The notes: generated by a model from the sequence alone, not told the origin. A DNA stretch of 64,000 nucleotides from Propionivibrio hellwigii (GCF_041770905.1 NZ_JBEUWX010000002.1:124001-188000); one strand, 5' to 3'; positions 36,095 through 45,113 are shown, counted from the stretch's first letter. Program-made: numbers and translations.

Positions 36095-37114
36095 ATGGCT
36101 GCAATACGTCAACCTCAAATGATAGAGATTCTACTCGATGCTATTCAAGCATCAGGTGGTAGTGCAATATTTCTAGGAGGGAACAATAAACCTTATAAAT
36201 TTATTGTTCAATTCCAAGATAACCGTTTTGAATTATGGGTTTATATCTGGACAGTTACTCATGGTGGAGGACAACGTTCATCTAGAGAATTTAGAATTCA
36301 AATGACTTCTGTTAATTCTCCTCTTGCAATAAATCCAAATGGATATACTGTTTTAATGGGTTACTCTCCCACACAAAATGTATTTGCAGGATTTAGTCTT
36401 GAAAAACATAAAACATTTTCGGTTGGCTCCCCATCCATTCAAATTAATTTGAATGCTCTTGATACAGGTTTACAAGATGGATTTGGATTTTATACCAAAG
36501 ATAACAGTGAGATTGCAATTGGTGTTCGTCCAGATTTATTTATTCAATATTGTTTAAATGCTAAAGAACTACATGAAACAGGCAATGTAGAGATTGTTCC
36601 TTTATTAACTAGCTCTATTGAAAATAATACAAATGAACAAATTATAAATGAAATAGAACGAGATATTGAAACATTACCTTTAGAAAGAAAATTAATTGTG
36701 CAGAAAGTGCAAAAATTATCTCGAGAATCTAAATTTAGAAAAATTGTACTCGCTGCTTACGATTATAGATGCGCAATTTCTCGTATGCAATTAAAGTTAC
36801 TCGATGCAGCACACATACTTCCAGTTGCTAGCAATATTAGTACAGACCATGTTACAAATGGCTTGGCCCTAAATCCAACTTTACATAGAGCCTATGATAA
36901 TTCACTAATCTATATAGATGAAGATTTTAAAATGCAGATAAATCCTAATAAAAGAAAAGAGTTATATGATATTAATCAATTAGATGGAATAGATTACTTG
37001 GAACAATTTGCTAATAGAACTATTTATTTACCACAAGATAGAAACCAACGACCTAATATTGAAAATATAATTCAAGCAAATCATTATAGAAATATTCCTA
37101 AACGTAAGCCTTAA
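36095..37114 (+). CDS. HNH restriction endonuclease
   Basis: The 339-aa protein has an N-terminal domain of unknown type (FIVQFQDNRFELWVYIWTVT) and a C-terminal HNH domain: YDYRCAISRMQLKLLDAAHILP, then NGLALNPTLHRAYDNSLIYI. These supply the His-Asn-His pattern with one leading Cys. It follows the methyltransferase gene with the same AT-rich composition and is presumably its cognate nuclease. A DUS hairpin ends the pair. Confidence 0.85.
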   Translation: MAAIRQPQMIEILLDAIQASGGSAIFLGGNNKPYKFIVQFQDNRFELWVYIWTVTHGGGQRSSREFRIQMTSVNSPLAINPNGYTVLMGYSPTQNVFAGFSLEKHKTFSVGSPSIQINLNALDTGLQDGFGFYTKDNSEIAIGVRPDLFIQYCLNAKELHETGNVEIVPLLTSSIENNTNEQIINEIERDIETLPLERKLIVQKVQKLSRESKFRKIVLAAYDYRCAISRMQLKLLDAAHILPVASNISTDHVTNGLALNPTLHRAYDNSLIYIDEDFKMQINPNKRKELYDINQLDGIDYLEQFANRTIYLPQDRNQRPNIENIIQANHYRNIPKRKP

Positions 37115-37132
37115 CCTGTATTCAACCACCCC

Positions 37133-37170
37133 AAAAGGCCGTCTGAACCCCATTTTCAGACGACCTTTTG
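37133..37170 (+). terminator. DUS-pair hairpin after restriction gene
   Basis: AAAAGGCCGTCTGAA pairs with TTCAGACGACCTTTT around a CCCCATT loop, followed by a T run. The left arm holds AGGCCGTCTGAA and the right arm (37155-37166) is the reverse complement of AGGTCGTCTGAA, so two DUS dialects are joined in one stem. Confidence 0.8.
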
Positions 37171-37265
37171 CCACTTTACCAAACAAGGATTCTCACCACC
37201 CTCTCCCCAAACGTCGCCCGAACCAGTAAACTCCTCATGTTTCAAAAACTTCTTGGAAGCAAACC

Positions 37266-37577
37266 ATGTCCGGTATCTACCTACCCCGCCTATTTCCGCC
37301 CCACATCGTCGAACGCGGACTGCTGTATTTTCAGCAGGGTAAGGTTCGCGATGTCCAAAAAACTTCCGCCGGGCGTTATCGGGCGGAGGTGTGCGGTTCG
37401 GAAAACTATTCGGTATGGCTGAAGCTGGATAGTGATTTGTACATTAAGGACGGGGGCTGCGATTGTCCTTATGGCGGGGCGTGCAAGCATATGGCGGCGT
37501 TGTGGTATGCGGTGCGCGCTCAAACGCCGGATGGGCAGCCGGACGAAACCGACGCGATGATTTTTGCCGTGCGCTGA
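37266..37577 (+). pseudogene. SWIM zinc-finger protein, 5' fragment
   Basis: The 103-codon frame begins MSGIYLPRLFPPHIVERGLLYFQQG and contains the SWIM motif CDCPYGGACKHMAALWYAV (CxC...CxH). Family members continue far beyond this point. Here the frame meets a stop at the junction with hsdM sequence (about 37571). The rest was lost when the two genes were joined. Confidence 0.75.
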
Positions 37578-38731
37578 TTTCCAAGCTGGCGGGTTTTAAT
37601 TTCGAGGCGATTTTTGCGCAAAAATTCGACTTTTTCGCCACGATTTTTGAATACCTGATTAAAGACTACAACAGCAATTCAGGCGGCAAATACGCCGAAT
37701 ACTACACGCCGCATGCGGTGGCGCGGATTATGGCGGATATTTTGGTGCCGGAGGAGGTGCGCGGGCAAATCCGCAGCGTGGACGTTTACGACCCGTCGGC
37801 CGGTTCGGGAACGCTGTTGATGAATGTCGCACACGCCATCGGCGAAGACAAATGTATGATTTATACGCAGGATATTTCGCAAAAATCGTCCAATCTTTTG
37901 CGGCTGAATCTGATTTTGAACAATTTGGTGCATTCTTTGAATAATGTGGTTCAAGGCAATACGATTTTGTTGCCCGCCCATAAAGATGCTTCAGGCCGTC
38001 TGAAAAAATTTGATTTCATTGTTTCCAATCCGCCGTTTAAACTCGATTTCAGCGATTTCCGCGACCAACTGGAAAGCGATGAAAACCGCGAACGCTTTTT
38101 TGCCGGAATCCCGAAAATCAAGGCGAAAGATACGGATAAGATGGAAATCTACCAGCTTTTTATCCAGCATATCCTGTTTAGCCTGAAAGAAAACGGCAAA
38201 GCGGCGATTGTGTTGCCGACGGGCTTTATCACTGCCCAATCGGGTATCGACAAAAAAATCCGCGAATATTTGGTGGAAAACAAAATGCTCGCCGGCGTGG
38301 TTTCCATGCCTTCCAATATTTTCGCCACGACGGGAACCAACGTTTCTATTCTGTTTATCGATAAATCCAATAAAGACAAAGTGGTATTAATCGACGCATC
38401 GGGCTTGGGCGAAAAAATCAAAGACGGCAAAAACCAAAAAACCGTACTCTCCCGCGCAGAAGAACAAAAAATCTGCAATACCTTCACGCACAAACAAGCT
38501 GTGGAAGATTTTAGCGTGGTGGTCAGCTACGATGAAATCAAAGCCAAAAACTACAGCCTGTCGGCAGGTCAATATTTTGAAGTAAAGATTGATTATGTGG
38601 ATATTTCTGCCGATGAATTTGAGCAGAAAATGGCGGGATTTTCGGCGGATGTAGACAAGCTCTTCACCGAATCTGCGGAATTGGAAAAACAGATTAAAGA
38701 AAAGCTGCAAACACTGAGGTTTAACGGATAA
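37571..38731 (+). pseudogene. hsdM: Type I modification subunit M, 5' part missing
   Basis: From ALISKLAGFNFEAIFAQKFD the frame reads normal HsdM to the stop: YTPHAVARIMADIL, AdoMet motif VYDPSAGSGTLLMN, catalytic FIVSNPPFKLD, and a C-terminal region with DFSVVVSYDEIKAKNYSLSA. About 130 N-terminal residues are missing; instead the frame runs back into an out-of-frame part of the SWIM gene. No hsdS follows. With the amber in hsdR this type I system is probably dead. Confidence 0.85.
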
Positions 38732-38734
38732 GTA

Positions 38735-38894
38735 AGGCTGCCTAAAAAATAAAAAGCAGCCTGCACTTAGGTTTTCCCAATATGCAGGTTGCTTTTGCGA
38801 TTTAACTCTGTCAACACCAAGCTTGTCAGACGACCTTCAAGCGGCAGAAGGCAGTCTGAAAACCCTATTTAAAGGATTTTCAGACGGCTTTTTT
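38735..38894. terminator. Two hairpins with DUS-like arms
   Basis: The first hairpin pairs AGGCTGC (38735-38741) with GCAGCCT (38756-38762) and overlaps an exact AAGCAGCCTGCA (38754-38765), the Kingella-type DUS variant. The second pairs CAGTCTGAAAA with TTTTCAGACGG and is followed by six Ts (38851-38894). They lie downstream of hsdM. Confidence 0.6.
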
Positions 38895-39076
38895 CAAATC
38901 CATATGCTTCGCCAAGAAATTCAGCACGGTTTTCGGCTCGCGTCCGAACCAGTTGTAGTATGGGTTCCGCCTGATAGGCGGGCGCGGCGTAGAGGTAACG
39001 CGGCAGTTGCAGCAGCGGGCGCGCTCGTAAAAATGCCGTCCTGCGGCGGTCAGTTCCGCTTTGCTCTGGCAGTGTT
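38895..39076 (-). pseudogene. Joined remnants of two genes
   Basis: Minus-strand translation gives LTAAGRHFYERAR, the tail of a LysR-type DNA-binding domain, running directly into NPYYNWFGREPKTVLNFLAKHMD, the C-terminus of another protein also seen in remnant form near 31700. Neither is functional. Confidence 0.4.
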
Positions 39077-40030
39077 TCATTCATTCACCACCACGACTTT
39101 GCCGAAGCTGTCCGCGCTTTGCAAAAAGCGGTGCGCGTCGGGCACCTGTTCGAGGGTGTAGCGGCGTTCGATGGGAACGGGCACGTTGTGTGCGTCAATG
39201 TCGCGGAACAGAGAAGCCATCCGCTCGCCCGACACCAAGGTGGAATGGAAGGTGGTGAGATAGCTGTTGTATTTGAGTTCGATGATGGGGTCGAAGTCGT
39301 TGAGGTACCACTGGTTGCCGAGTTGCCCCGTTTGGCAAACGATACCGCCTTCATTGATATGCGCCAGGCTGTCGCGCAGAGTGGCGGGGCCGACCAGTTC
39401 AAGGATTTTGTCGTAGCGCTCATCGGTTTGCAGCACGCCGTTGCTATCAGCGATGATGGCATCGAAGCCCACCGCCCGCAGGCGCTCGGCCTTTTCTAAT
39501 TTGCGGCAGGCGCCGTGCAGGGTGATGTGCGGTAGGCGCGCTTTCAGCAGCAGGGCAAAGGCAACGCCAACACCGCTAGCCGCTGCCCGCACCAGCACAC
39601 GGTCATGTGGCGCGATGCGCAGTTGTTGCAACGAGCCAAAGGCGGTGTAGTAGGTTTCGGGGATGGCGGCGAGGGTTGCCCAGTCGCGGTCGCTGTCGAT
39701 GGGGTAAATCTGCGCATTCGGCAGCAGGACGTATTCGGCGTAGCTGCCGTCGAACGCACGCCCCATCTCGCCCATGATGGAGGCGACTTTCTGCCCCGCT
39801 TGCAGGGCGGGCGTACTGCTTTCCGCAACTTCGCCAACGCACTCGATGCCGAGGATGCGCGGGAACCGCACGCTGGGGCTTTTCCCTTCGCGGGTGAAGA
39901 TTTCGGAATGGTTGATGCCGAAGCCTCTGACTTTGACCAGCGACCAGCCTTCTTTGACCTGCGGCATCGGCACATCTTGGTAAATCAACTTGTCCGGGCT
40001 GCCGGGCTCGTAGATAACGATGGCTTTCAT
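39077..40030 (-). CDS. MDR-family quinone oxidoreductase / alcohol dehydrogenase
   Basis: The 317-aa protein belongs to the medium-chain dehydrogenase/reductase superfamily without the structural zinc cysteines. It has the GroES-like start (GSPDKLIYQDVPMPQVKEG), VRGFGINHSEIFTREG, ILGIECVGEVAE and a cofactor-binding stretch VLVRAAASGVGVAFALLL. This fits NADPH:quinone reductases. It starts one base after the stop of the upstream transporter gene, so the two are coupled, although no functional link is obvious. Confidence 0.88.
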   Translation of the reverse strand: MKAIVIYEPGSPDKLIYQDVPMPQVKEGWSLVKVRGFGINHSEIFTREGKSPSVRFPRILGIECVGEVAESSTPALQAGQKVASIMGEMGRAFDGSYAEYVLLPNAQIYPIDSDRDWATLAAIPETYYTAFGSLQQLRIAPHDRVLVRAAASGVGVAFALLLKARLPHITLHGACRKLEKAERLRAVGFDAIIADSNGVLQTDERYDKILELVGPATLRDSLAHINEGGIVCQTGQLGNQWYLNDFDPIIELKYNSYLTTFHSTLVSGERMASLFRDIDAHNVPVPIERRYTLEQVPDAHRFLQSADSFGKVVVVNE

Positions 40031-40031
40031 G

Positions 40032-41546
40032 CTATTTCCCCTGTGTTAACCAGCCTTTTTGCTGCAAAAAATCTTTGACGACCGCTGCCGCGCTTTCGCC
40101 CTGCGCCTTGACGCGGTAGTTCAGCCCGCTCATCTCTTCTGCGCTGATCTGCCCAGCCAGCACGTTTAGCGCCTGCACGATGCCGGGGTGCGCTTCGGCG
40201 AAGGCTGCCTTCATCAGCGGCGCGCCCTGGTAGTGGGGGAAGAGAGCGATGTCGTCCTGCAACACGGTGAGGTGGTATTGGCGCAGCTCGCTGTCTGTGG
40301 AGAAGGCTTCGAGCAGGTCGATGTGGCCGCTGTCCAGCGCGGTGTAGCGCAGCGCCGGTTCAAGGCTGACGACGTGAGTGAAGCGGATGCCATGCCGCTG
40401 CAAGCCGAGGTAGCCGTCCTGCCGGTTCATGAATTCCAGGGTAAAGCCGGCGCGGACGCTGTTTTGCACACGCGCCAGGTCGGAAATGCGCTGCAAGCGG
40501 TGCGCGGTGGCGTAGCTTTGCGGCACGGCGAGGGCGTAGGTGTTTTCATAGGCCATCGGCGGCAGCAGGCGCAGGCCGAATTGTTCATTGAGCAGGCGCG
40601 CGCCCAGTTGATAGGTCTCGTCCTGGCTTAATGCGCGACTGTTTTCGTCGGGCGGCACCTGCACCAGTGTTTCCAGCACCGTGCCAGTAAATTCGGGGTA
40701 AATGTCGATGTCGCCGCTTTTCAGGGCGTTGAAGAGGAAGGCCGTCTTGCCAAAATTGGGCTTGATCTCGACACGCAGCTGCGGATCGTGCTGCTCAATC
40801 AAGAGTTTGTACATATGAATCAGCAGCTCAGGCTCGCTGCCCATTTTGCCCGCGACCACTACCGTCTGCCGCGTTGGCGCGGCAGCGAATTGCGCCAGCC
40901 CGACTGCGCCCAGCCCCAAGAGCAGCGCGCCCAGCAGTGCCGCCTTGTGGCGGGATGCTTGCAGCCAAGCGAAGAACGCGCTCATCAGCACCGCCAGTAC
41001 GGCGGCCAGCGCCGCACCGGTAAAGGTCAGCACCATGTCGTTGCGGTCGATGCCGAGCAGAATCAGGTTGCCCAGCCCGCCCGCACCAATCAGCGCTGCC
41101 AGCGTTGCCGTGCCGATGACCAGAACGGCAGCGGTGCGGATGCCGGAAATAATCGCCGGCAACGCCATCGGCAGCTCAATCCGCGCCAGCGCCTGCGCGC
41201 GCGACAGGCCGAAGGCGGTGTGCGCTTCCTTGATGGCGGGGTCAATCTGGCGCAGACCGAGCAAGGTGTTCTGGAAAATCGGCAACAGGGCGTAGAGCGT
41301 GAGCGCAATCAGCACCGGCGGCGAGCCAATACCGACCAGCGGAATCAACAACCCCAGCAGGGCCAGCGAGGGAATCGTCTGCAACACGCCGGTGCCCTGC
41401 AACACCAGTTCGGCCGGGCGGCGCTTCTCGGCCAACCACACGGCAAGCGGCACGGCAATGACAATCGCCGCCGCCAGCGACAGCGCCGACAGCCACAGGT
41501 GCTCCAGCATCGCCTGCCACAAATGCGCAAAAGAAAGAGAGTCCAT
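40032..41546 (-). CDS. Osmoprotectant ABC transporter permease fused to binding protein
   Basis: The 504-aa protein joins an N-terminal permease (about residues 15-220; EAA-like loop AHTAFGLSRAQALARIELPMALP) to a periplasmic substrate-binding domain starting near VVVAGKMGSEPELLIHMYKLL, with DIDIYPEFTGTVLETL as in OpuC/ProX-type proteins. Such fusions import glycine betaine, choline or related compounds with one ATPase. No ATPase gene adjoins it; the best candidate is 28761-29609, about 10 kb downstream on the same strand. Confidence 0.9.
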   Translation of the reverse strand: MDSLSFAHLWQAMLEHLWLSALSLAAAIVIAVPLAVWLAEKRRPAELVLQGTGVLQTIPSLALLGLLIPLVGIGSPPVLIALTLYALLPIFQNTLLGLRQIDPAIKEAHTAFGLSRAQALARIELPMALPAIISGIRTAAVLVIGTATLAALIGAGGLGNLILLGIDRNDMVLTFTGAALAAVLAVLMSAFFAWLQASRHKAALLGALLLGLGAVGLAQFAAAPTRQTVVVAGKMGSEPELLIHMYKLLIEQHDPQLRVEIKPNFGKTAFLFNALKSGDIDIYPEFTGTVLETLVQVPPDENSRALSQDETYQLGARLLNEQFGLRLLPPMAYENTYALAVPQSYATAHRLQRISDLARVQNSVRAGFTLEFMNRQDGYLGLQRHGIRFTHVVSLEPALRYTALDSGHIDLLEAFSTDSELRQYHLTVLQDDIALFPHYQGAPLMKAAFAEAHPGIVQALNVLAGQISAEEMSGLNYRVKAQGESAAAVVKDFLQQKGWLTQGK

Positions 41547-41607
41547 CGGCCTGCCCCTTATGATAAATAGCCGATTGAAAATGTATGCTTGGTAAAAACA
41601 AGGTTAT

Positions 41608-41755
41608 ACCAATCCCAGAAATTAAGCTGAGAAGACGGCGAATCGAAGACAGTACAAGTAGTACGGTGAGGCTTACTCATAAAAATCACACGGCGATTTT
41701 TATGGGTGTTCGATTAGGCGCACCAACACCCTCAGATTATTTTCTGGGATGGGTA
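41608..41755. repeat. MITE-like element with both ends
   Basis: The 148-bp element begins TACCAATCCCAGAAA and ends TTTCTGGGATGGGTA, an imperfect inverted repeat. Inside are GACAGTACAAGTAGTACGG and an AAAATCACACGGCGATTTTT hairpin. It is the most complete copy of the family at 5753 and 6837 and holds no gene, so it would depend on an outside transposase. Confidence 0.65.
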
Positions 41756-41808
41756 GTCTGCCAAGCGTACCTTGCAGGCAACCTTATTTCCCGCCCGCCA
41801 AAAACAGC

Positions 41809-42375
41809 TCAACCGCCGACCATCCCGGTAGCGAACTTACCGCCCTGCGCCTGTGCCAACACACCCCGGGTCACGGCATTGCTTGAGGCCTGCGCCCAGA
41901 ACGTCCCTGTACCCAACCGCTCCACTGCAGAAAGACGGTAATAACGCATCGCCGCTTCCGAGTACGTGAGCTTACCGGTCGCATCGACCCCGGTTGGGTT
42001 AAGCCCCAGATAATCATTCACCCCATAAGCGGCCCCGGCCGCCACGGCGGAGACTACGCCGGCCTTCATCCCGGCCTGGAAGGCCTCGTTAAAGGACGCC
42101 CCGGCAGAGAGCTGCCCGACCATCGTACTGCCCAGGCCGATCACGCCGGCATTGAGCGTCACCGCCGTGCCGCCGGTTTGACCGAGCGCCGCGCCGATCG
42201 CCGTACCGTTGGAGGCGACCGTCAGCGCCACAGCGGTGACCAGCGTCACCGCCTGCGCGATGGCCGGATTGGCATGCTTCTTATACGACTCGTCAAGACG
42301 CAGGCGGTTATAGACTTCCTGCGCTTTTGCCTGACCGGCCAGCGGCCGCTTGCCCGGAACCCCACGCCAATAGAG
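41809..42375 (-). pseudogene. Fragment of a large exoprotein (hemagglutinin/CdiA-like)
   Basis: The open frame reads YWRGVPGKRPLAG at its 5' limit, then an Ala/Gly-rich region LVTAVALTVASNGTAIGAAL and GGTAVTLNAGVIGLGSTMVG, and ends VLAQAQGGKFATGMVGG. This resembles the late, hydrophobic Ala/Gly-rich part (DUF637-like) of filamentous hemagglutinin or CdiA proteins. It has no start codon of its own in that context and begins at a copy of the 40-bp repeat (42380-42430). It is a piece left from a contact-dependent-inhibition-type locus. Confidence 0.6.
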
Positions 42376-42505
42376 CGTTTGCGGGAAGGCAGGCCGGAAA
42401 CCTGCGTAAACAGTGGGCTGGCGGGCAGGAGCAGGTCGCCGCCGGAGAGCATTTTCCGACCAACTCCAGATAAATGCAGAGGCGACTGGTCATTATTTCG
42501 ATAGA

Positions 42506-42742
42506 TTAACTTTTAAATAAGTTATTCAAGGATTGATTAATTTCTTCTCCAGAAATTACTTCATCAGTCTCTTCATAGCCTTCAGGTTTTTCATAGTCAT
42601 ACTCAATATTGAATTTTCCTGTTGGGTATAGCGTAAATGTGAGTCCCCATATGCGCTGCCCCGTGGTGCGTAAAAGATCATCATGAAGAAACATGGCTGC
42701 ATTACCTTCTGAAAGATTTTCACTAGGCCAGTCAAATGATTT
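42506..42742 (-). pseudogene. YezG/DUF600-type immunity protein fragment
   Basis: The last 78 codons of a frame that begins after a stop, without start codon: DWPSENLSEGNAAMFL, then IWGLTFTLYPTGKFNIEYDY and ETDEVISGEEINQSLNNLF. The W-x-x-L-T-hydrophobic...G-K-F-x-I-x-Y-x-Y pattern is that of YezG-like antitoxins found beside polymorphic toxins. An internal ATG at 42694 could start a 62-aa product, but half of the domain is missing. It lies next to the exoprotein fragment and supports a lost toxin-immunity module. Confidence 0.55.
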
Positions 42743-42903
42743 TTATCTTTTATTCTAACCAACAACCAGCTGATGCCAGCTTGTCAAAGATTTGGCATTG
42801 GCAAAAAACATTGTCCCATTTACGGGTTTTAATAAAATCAAGTATGTATTGTGCGAACATTTAATATGCTTCTTCTACCGTTTTCATATCAAATCGGAAT
42901 TTT

Positions 42904-43650
42904 TTAAGACTGTCCCTGCGGCAGTGGCTGCCAGAGGCCGTCGATCAGCCCTTCGATTGGCTGAAAGCCGGCTTTGTAAGCCATTTTCCGACATTCCTTA
43001 ATCCAGTAACCGAGGTAGAGATAGGGCAGGCCCAGGGTGGCGCATCGGGTGATTTGCCAGAGGATACTGTAAGTGCCGAAGCTGGCGCCGGCGATGTCGG
43101 GGTCGAAAAAGGTATAGACGGAGGAGAGACCGTCGTCGAGACGGTCGATCAGGCTGACGATGCGCAGCGTACCACTTTCCGGCTCGCAGAATTCGATCAG
43201 CCGGGTGTCGATATGGCTTTGCAGTATGAATTCGGCGTATTGGTCGGGATCGCTTTGATCCATGCCGCCGCCGGGATGGCGGGCGTGCTGGTAGCGCCGG
43301 TAAAGGGCGTAGTGGGTTTCGTTGTAGGTGAGCGGGCGTTCCGTAGCCATCAGCGTGCCGTGCCGTCTAAGGCTGCGTTGCTGGCTGCGGTTAGGGACAA
43401 AGCGCTGGACGGGGATGCGTGCCGGCACGCAGGCGCGGCAGCTGGTGCAGTCCGGCCGGTAGGAAAACGGGCCGCTACGCCGGAATCCGTGACGCACGAG
43501 CCGGCTATAGAGGGCGCTGTCGATTAGACCGGGCGGAATGGCGACGAGCGAGCGTGCCTGTCGGTCGGGCAGGTAGCTGCAGGGGTAGGTATCCGTCCGG
43601 TGAAACTGGAGCAGCGAGAAAGGCAGACGAGCAGCGTCGGGATGTGACAT
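42904..43650 (-). CDS. bpt: Aspartate/glutamate leucyltransferase
   Basis: The 248-aa protein transfers leucine from Leu-tRNA to proteins with N-terminal Asp or Glu, feeding them to ClpS/ClpAP. The ATE-like fold shows the N-terminal CxxC region YRPDCTSCRACVPARIPV, then FVPNRSQQRSLRR, GGMDQSDPDQYAEFI and YLYLGYWIKECRKMAYKAGF. Length is normal. It follows aat by nine bases, the common arrangement of this N-degron pair in betaproteobacteria. Confidence 0.93.
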   Translation of the reverse strand: MSHPDAARLPFSLLQFHRTDTYPCSYLPDRQARSLVAIPPGLIDSALYSRLVRHGFRRSGPFSYRPDCTSCRACVPARIPVQRFVPNRSQQRSLRRHGTLMATERPLTYNETHYALYRRYQHARHPGGGMDQSDPDQYAEFILQSHIDTRLIEFCEPESGTLRIVSLIDRLDDGLSSVYTFFDPDIAGASFGTYSILWQITRCATLGLPYLYLGYWIKECRKMAYKAGFQPIEGLIDGLWQPLPQGQS

Positions 43651-43659
43651 GGCAGCAGG

Positions 43660-44391
43660 TCAATGCTCAGCGGGGGTGGCGCTTTCCCACGATTGACGGG
43701 CGCCGTCGCATGGCCAGCGACCGGCGGGAATATCGAGTGCGCTCAGTTCCCGGATGCGGGCAATGAAGTCGCTGCGCGACATTTCGCGGGCGCCGAGCGA
43801 GGTGAGATGCGTCGTTGTCATTTGGCAGTCGATGAGTGCGTCGCCGCGCTGTCGCAGGTAGCGTGCCAGGTGGGCGAGGGCGATCTTGGAGGCATCGGTC
43901 GTGCGCGCGAACATGGATTCTCCGTAGAACATGCCGCCGAGGGCAACACCGTATAGGCCGCCCGCCAGTTGTCCGCCGATCCAGGTTTCGACCGAATGGG
44001 CATAGCCTAGTGTATGAAGCCGCAGGTAGGCGGTTTGCATTTCGCTGGTAATCCAGGTGCCGTGTTGTCCTTTGCGGGGCATCGTGGCACAGGCGCGGAT
44101 AACGGCGGCGAAGTCGTAATCCAGCCGGACTTCGTAGCCGCCGCGCCTCAGCCGTTGGCGCAGGGAACGGGATGGCCGGAAAGCCGCCGGGTCGAGTGTC
44201 ATGCGCGGATCGGGCGACCACCAGAGAATCGGTTCGCCCGGTGAGAACCACGGAAAAATGCCGCGCTGGTAAGCGGCCAGCAGGCGCGCAGGCGAAAGGT
44301 CGCCGCCGGCGCAGAGCAGGCCGTTAGGCGTATGTAGCGCAGTTTCACATGGCGGGAAATCATCGCTATTATCATCAAGCCAGGGAATCAT
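43660..44391 (-). CDS. aat: Leucyl/phenylalanyl-tRNA-protein transferase
   Basis: The 243-aa protein adds Leu or Phe to proteins with N-terminal Arg or Lys. Family sequence is clear: GLLCAGGDLSPARLLAAYQRGIFPWF, ILWWSPDPRM, HGTWITSEMQTAYLRLHTLGYAHSVE, GGLYGVALGGMFYGESMFAR and DCQMTTTHLTSLGAREMSR. It heads the aat-bpt operon. Confidence 0.95.
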   Translation of the reverse strand: MIPWLDDNSDDFPPCETALHTPNGLLCAGGDLSPARLLAAYQRGIFPWFSPGEPILWWSPDPRMTLDPAAFRPSRSLRQRLRRGGYEVRLDYDFAAVIRACATMPRKGQHGTWITSEMQTAYLRLHTLGYAHSVETWIGGQLAGGLYGVALGGMFYGESMFARTTDASKIALAHLARYLRQRGDALIDCQMTTTHLTSLGAREMSRSDFIARIRELSALDIPAGRWPCDGARQSWESATPAEH

Positions 44392-44434
44392 TACAGATGA
44401 CGGAACCAGGGGCGTGCGGGCGTCAGGAAAAAAT

Positions 44435-44459
44435 AAAAGGACGTACAGAACGTCCTTTT
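44435..44459 (-). terminator. Rho-independent terminator after nlpC-type gene
   Basis: AAAAGGACGT and ACGTCCTTTT form a perfect ten-base stem with a five-base loop. On the minus strand it is followed by TATTTTTTCC, so it ends transcription from the peptidase gene before aat. Confidence 0.8.
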
Positions 44460-44585
44460 CTCATCGGCGGTGAACAGGTGTAAGAGAGTGTCGGGATATT
44501 TGATTCTTGACTTGGCGAAAACTTTTTTTGACCGAATCAATAATCAGGTATGCCGTTTAGCGATGTATGTGTATGCCGCTCAGCG

Positions 44586-45113
44586 TCAGCGCTGGAGGAC
44601 GCGGCGCGCGCCATTGTAACGCTTGGCCCAGTAGCTTTGGCTCATGTCTTCGACGCGAATTTCCGAGCCGGTACGCGGGGCATGGACGAAATGATTGTCG
44701 CCGAGGTAAATGCCGACGTGTGAGAAAGCATGGCGCATCGTGTTGAAAAATACGAGGTCGCCAGGCTTTAGCTCATTGCGCGAGACTTCGTCGCCCACCT
44801 GACTCTGCTCTTTGGCGGTGCGCGGCAGGAGTTTACCGAGCGCGTCTTTGAAAACGATCTGGACAAACCCGCTGCAATCAAGTCCGCTATCCGGATTCGT
44901 ACCGCCAAAGCGGTAATTGATGCCGACGAGTTCCAGCCCTTTCAGAATCAGGTCCTGGGCATTGGTGGTGTAGCGTTCAAGCAGGGAGGGCTCTTCAGCC
45001 GGCCACGGTTGCTGTGGGGGGAATGGTTGCTCTGCTGCGGCAGCGTGCCCTGCTACGCCTAAAGTGATCGCAACAGCAAAAAGAAGTTGAAAAAAGGAGT
45101 CGGAAAAATTCAT
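44586..45113 (-). CDS. NlpC/P60 cell-wall peptidase
   Basis: The 175-aa secreted protein has a signal peptide (FFQLLFAVAITLGVAGHAAAA) when started at ATG 45113; the longer frame to 45194 would bury it. The NlpC/P60 catalytic set is visible: Cys in GLDCSGFVQIVF, His in FSHVGIYLGDNHFVHA, and a third His. It cleaves peptidoglycan peptides, typically the D-Glu to diaminopimelate bond. There is no separate binding domain. Confidence 0.9.
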   Translation of the reverse strand: MNFSDSFFQLLFAVAITLGVAGHAAAAEQPFPPQQPWPAEEPSLLERYTTNAQDLILKGLELVGINYRFGGTNPDSGLDCSGFVQIVFKDALGKLLPRTAKEQSQVGDEVSRNELKPGDLVFFNTMRHAFSHVGIYLGDNHFVHAPRTGSEIRVEDMSQSYWAKRYNGARRVLQR

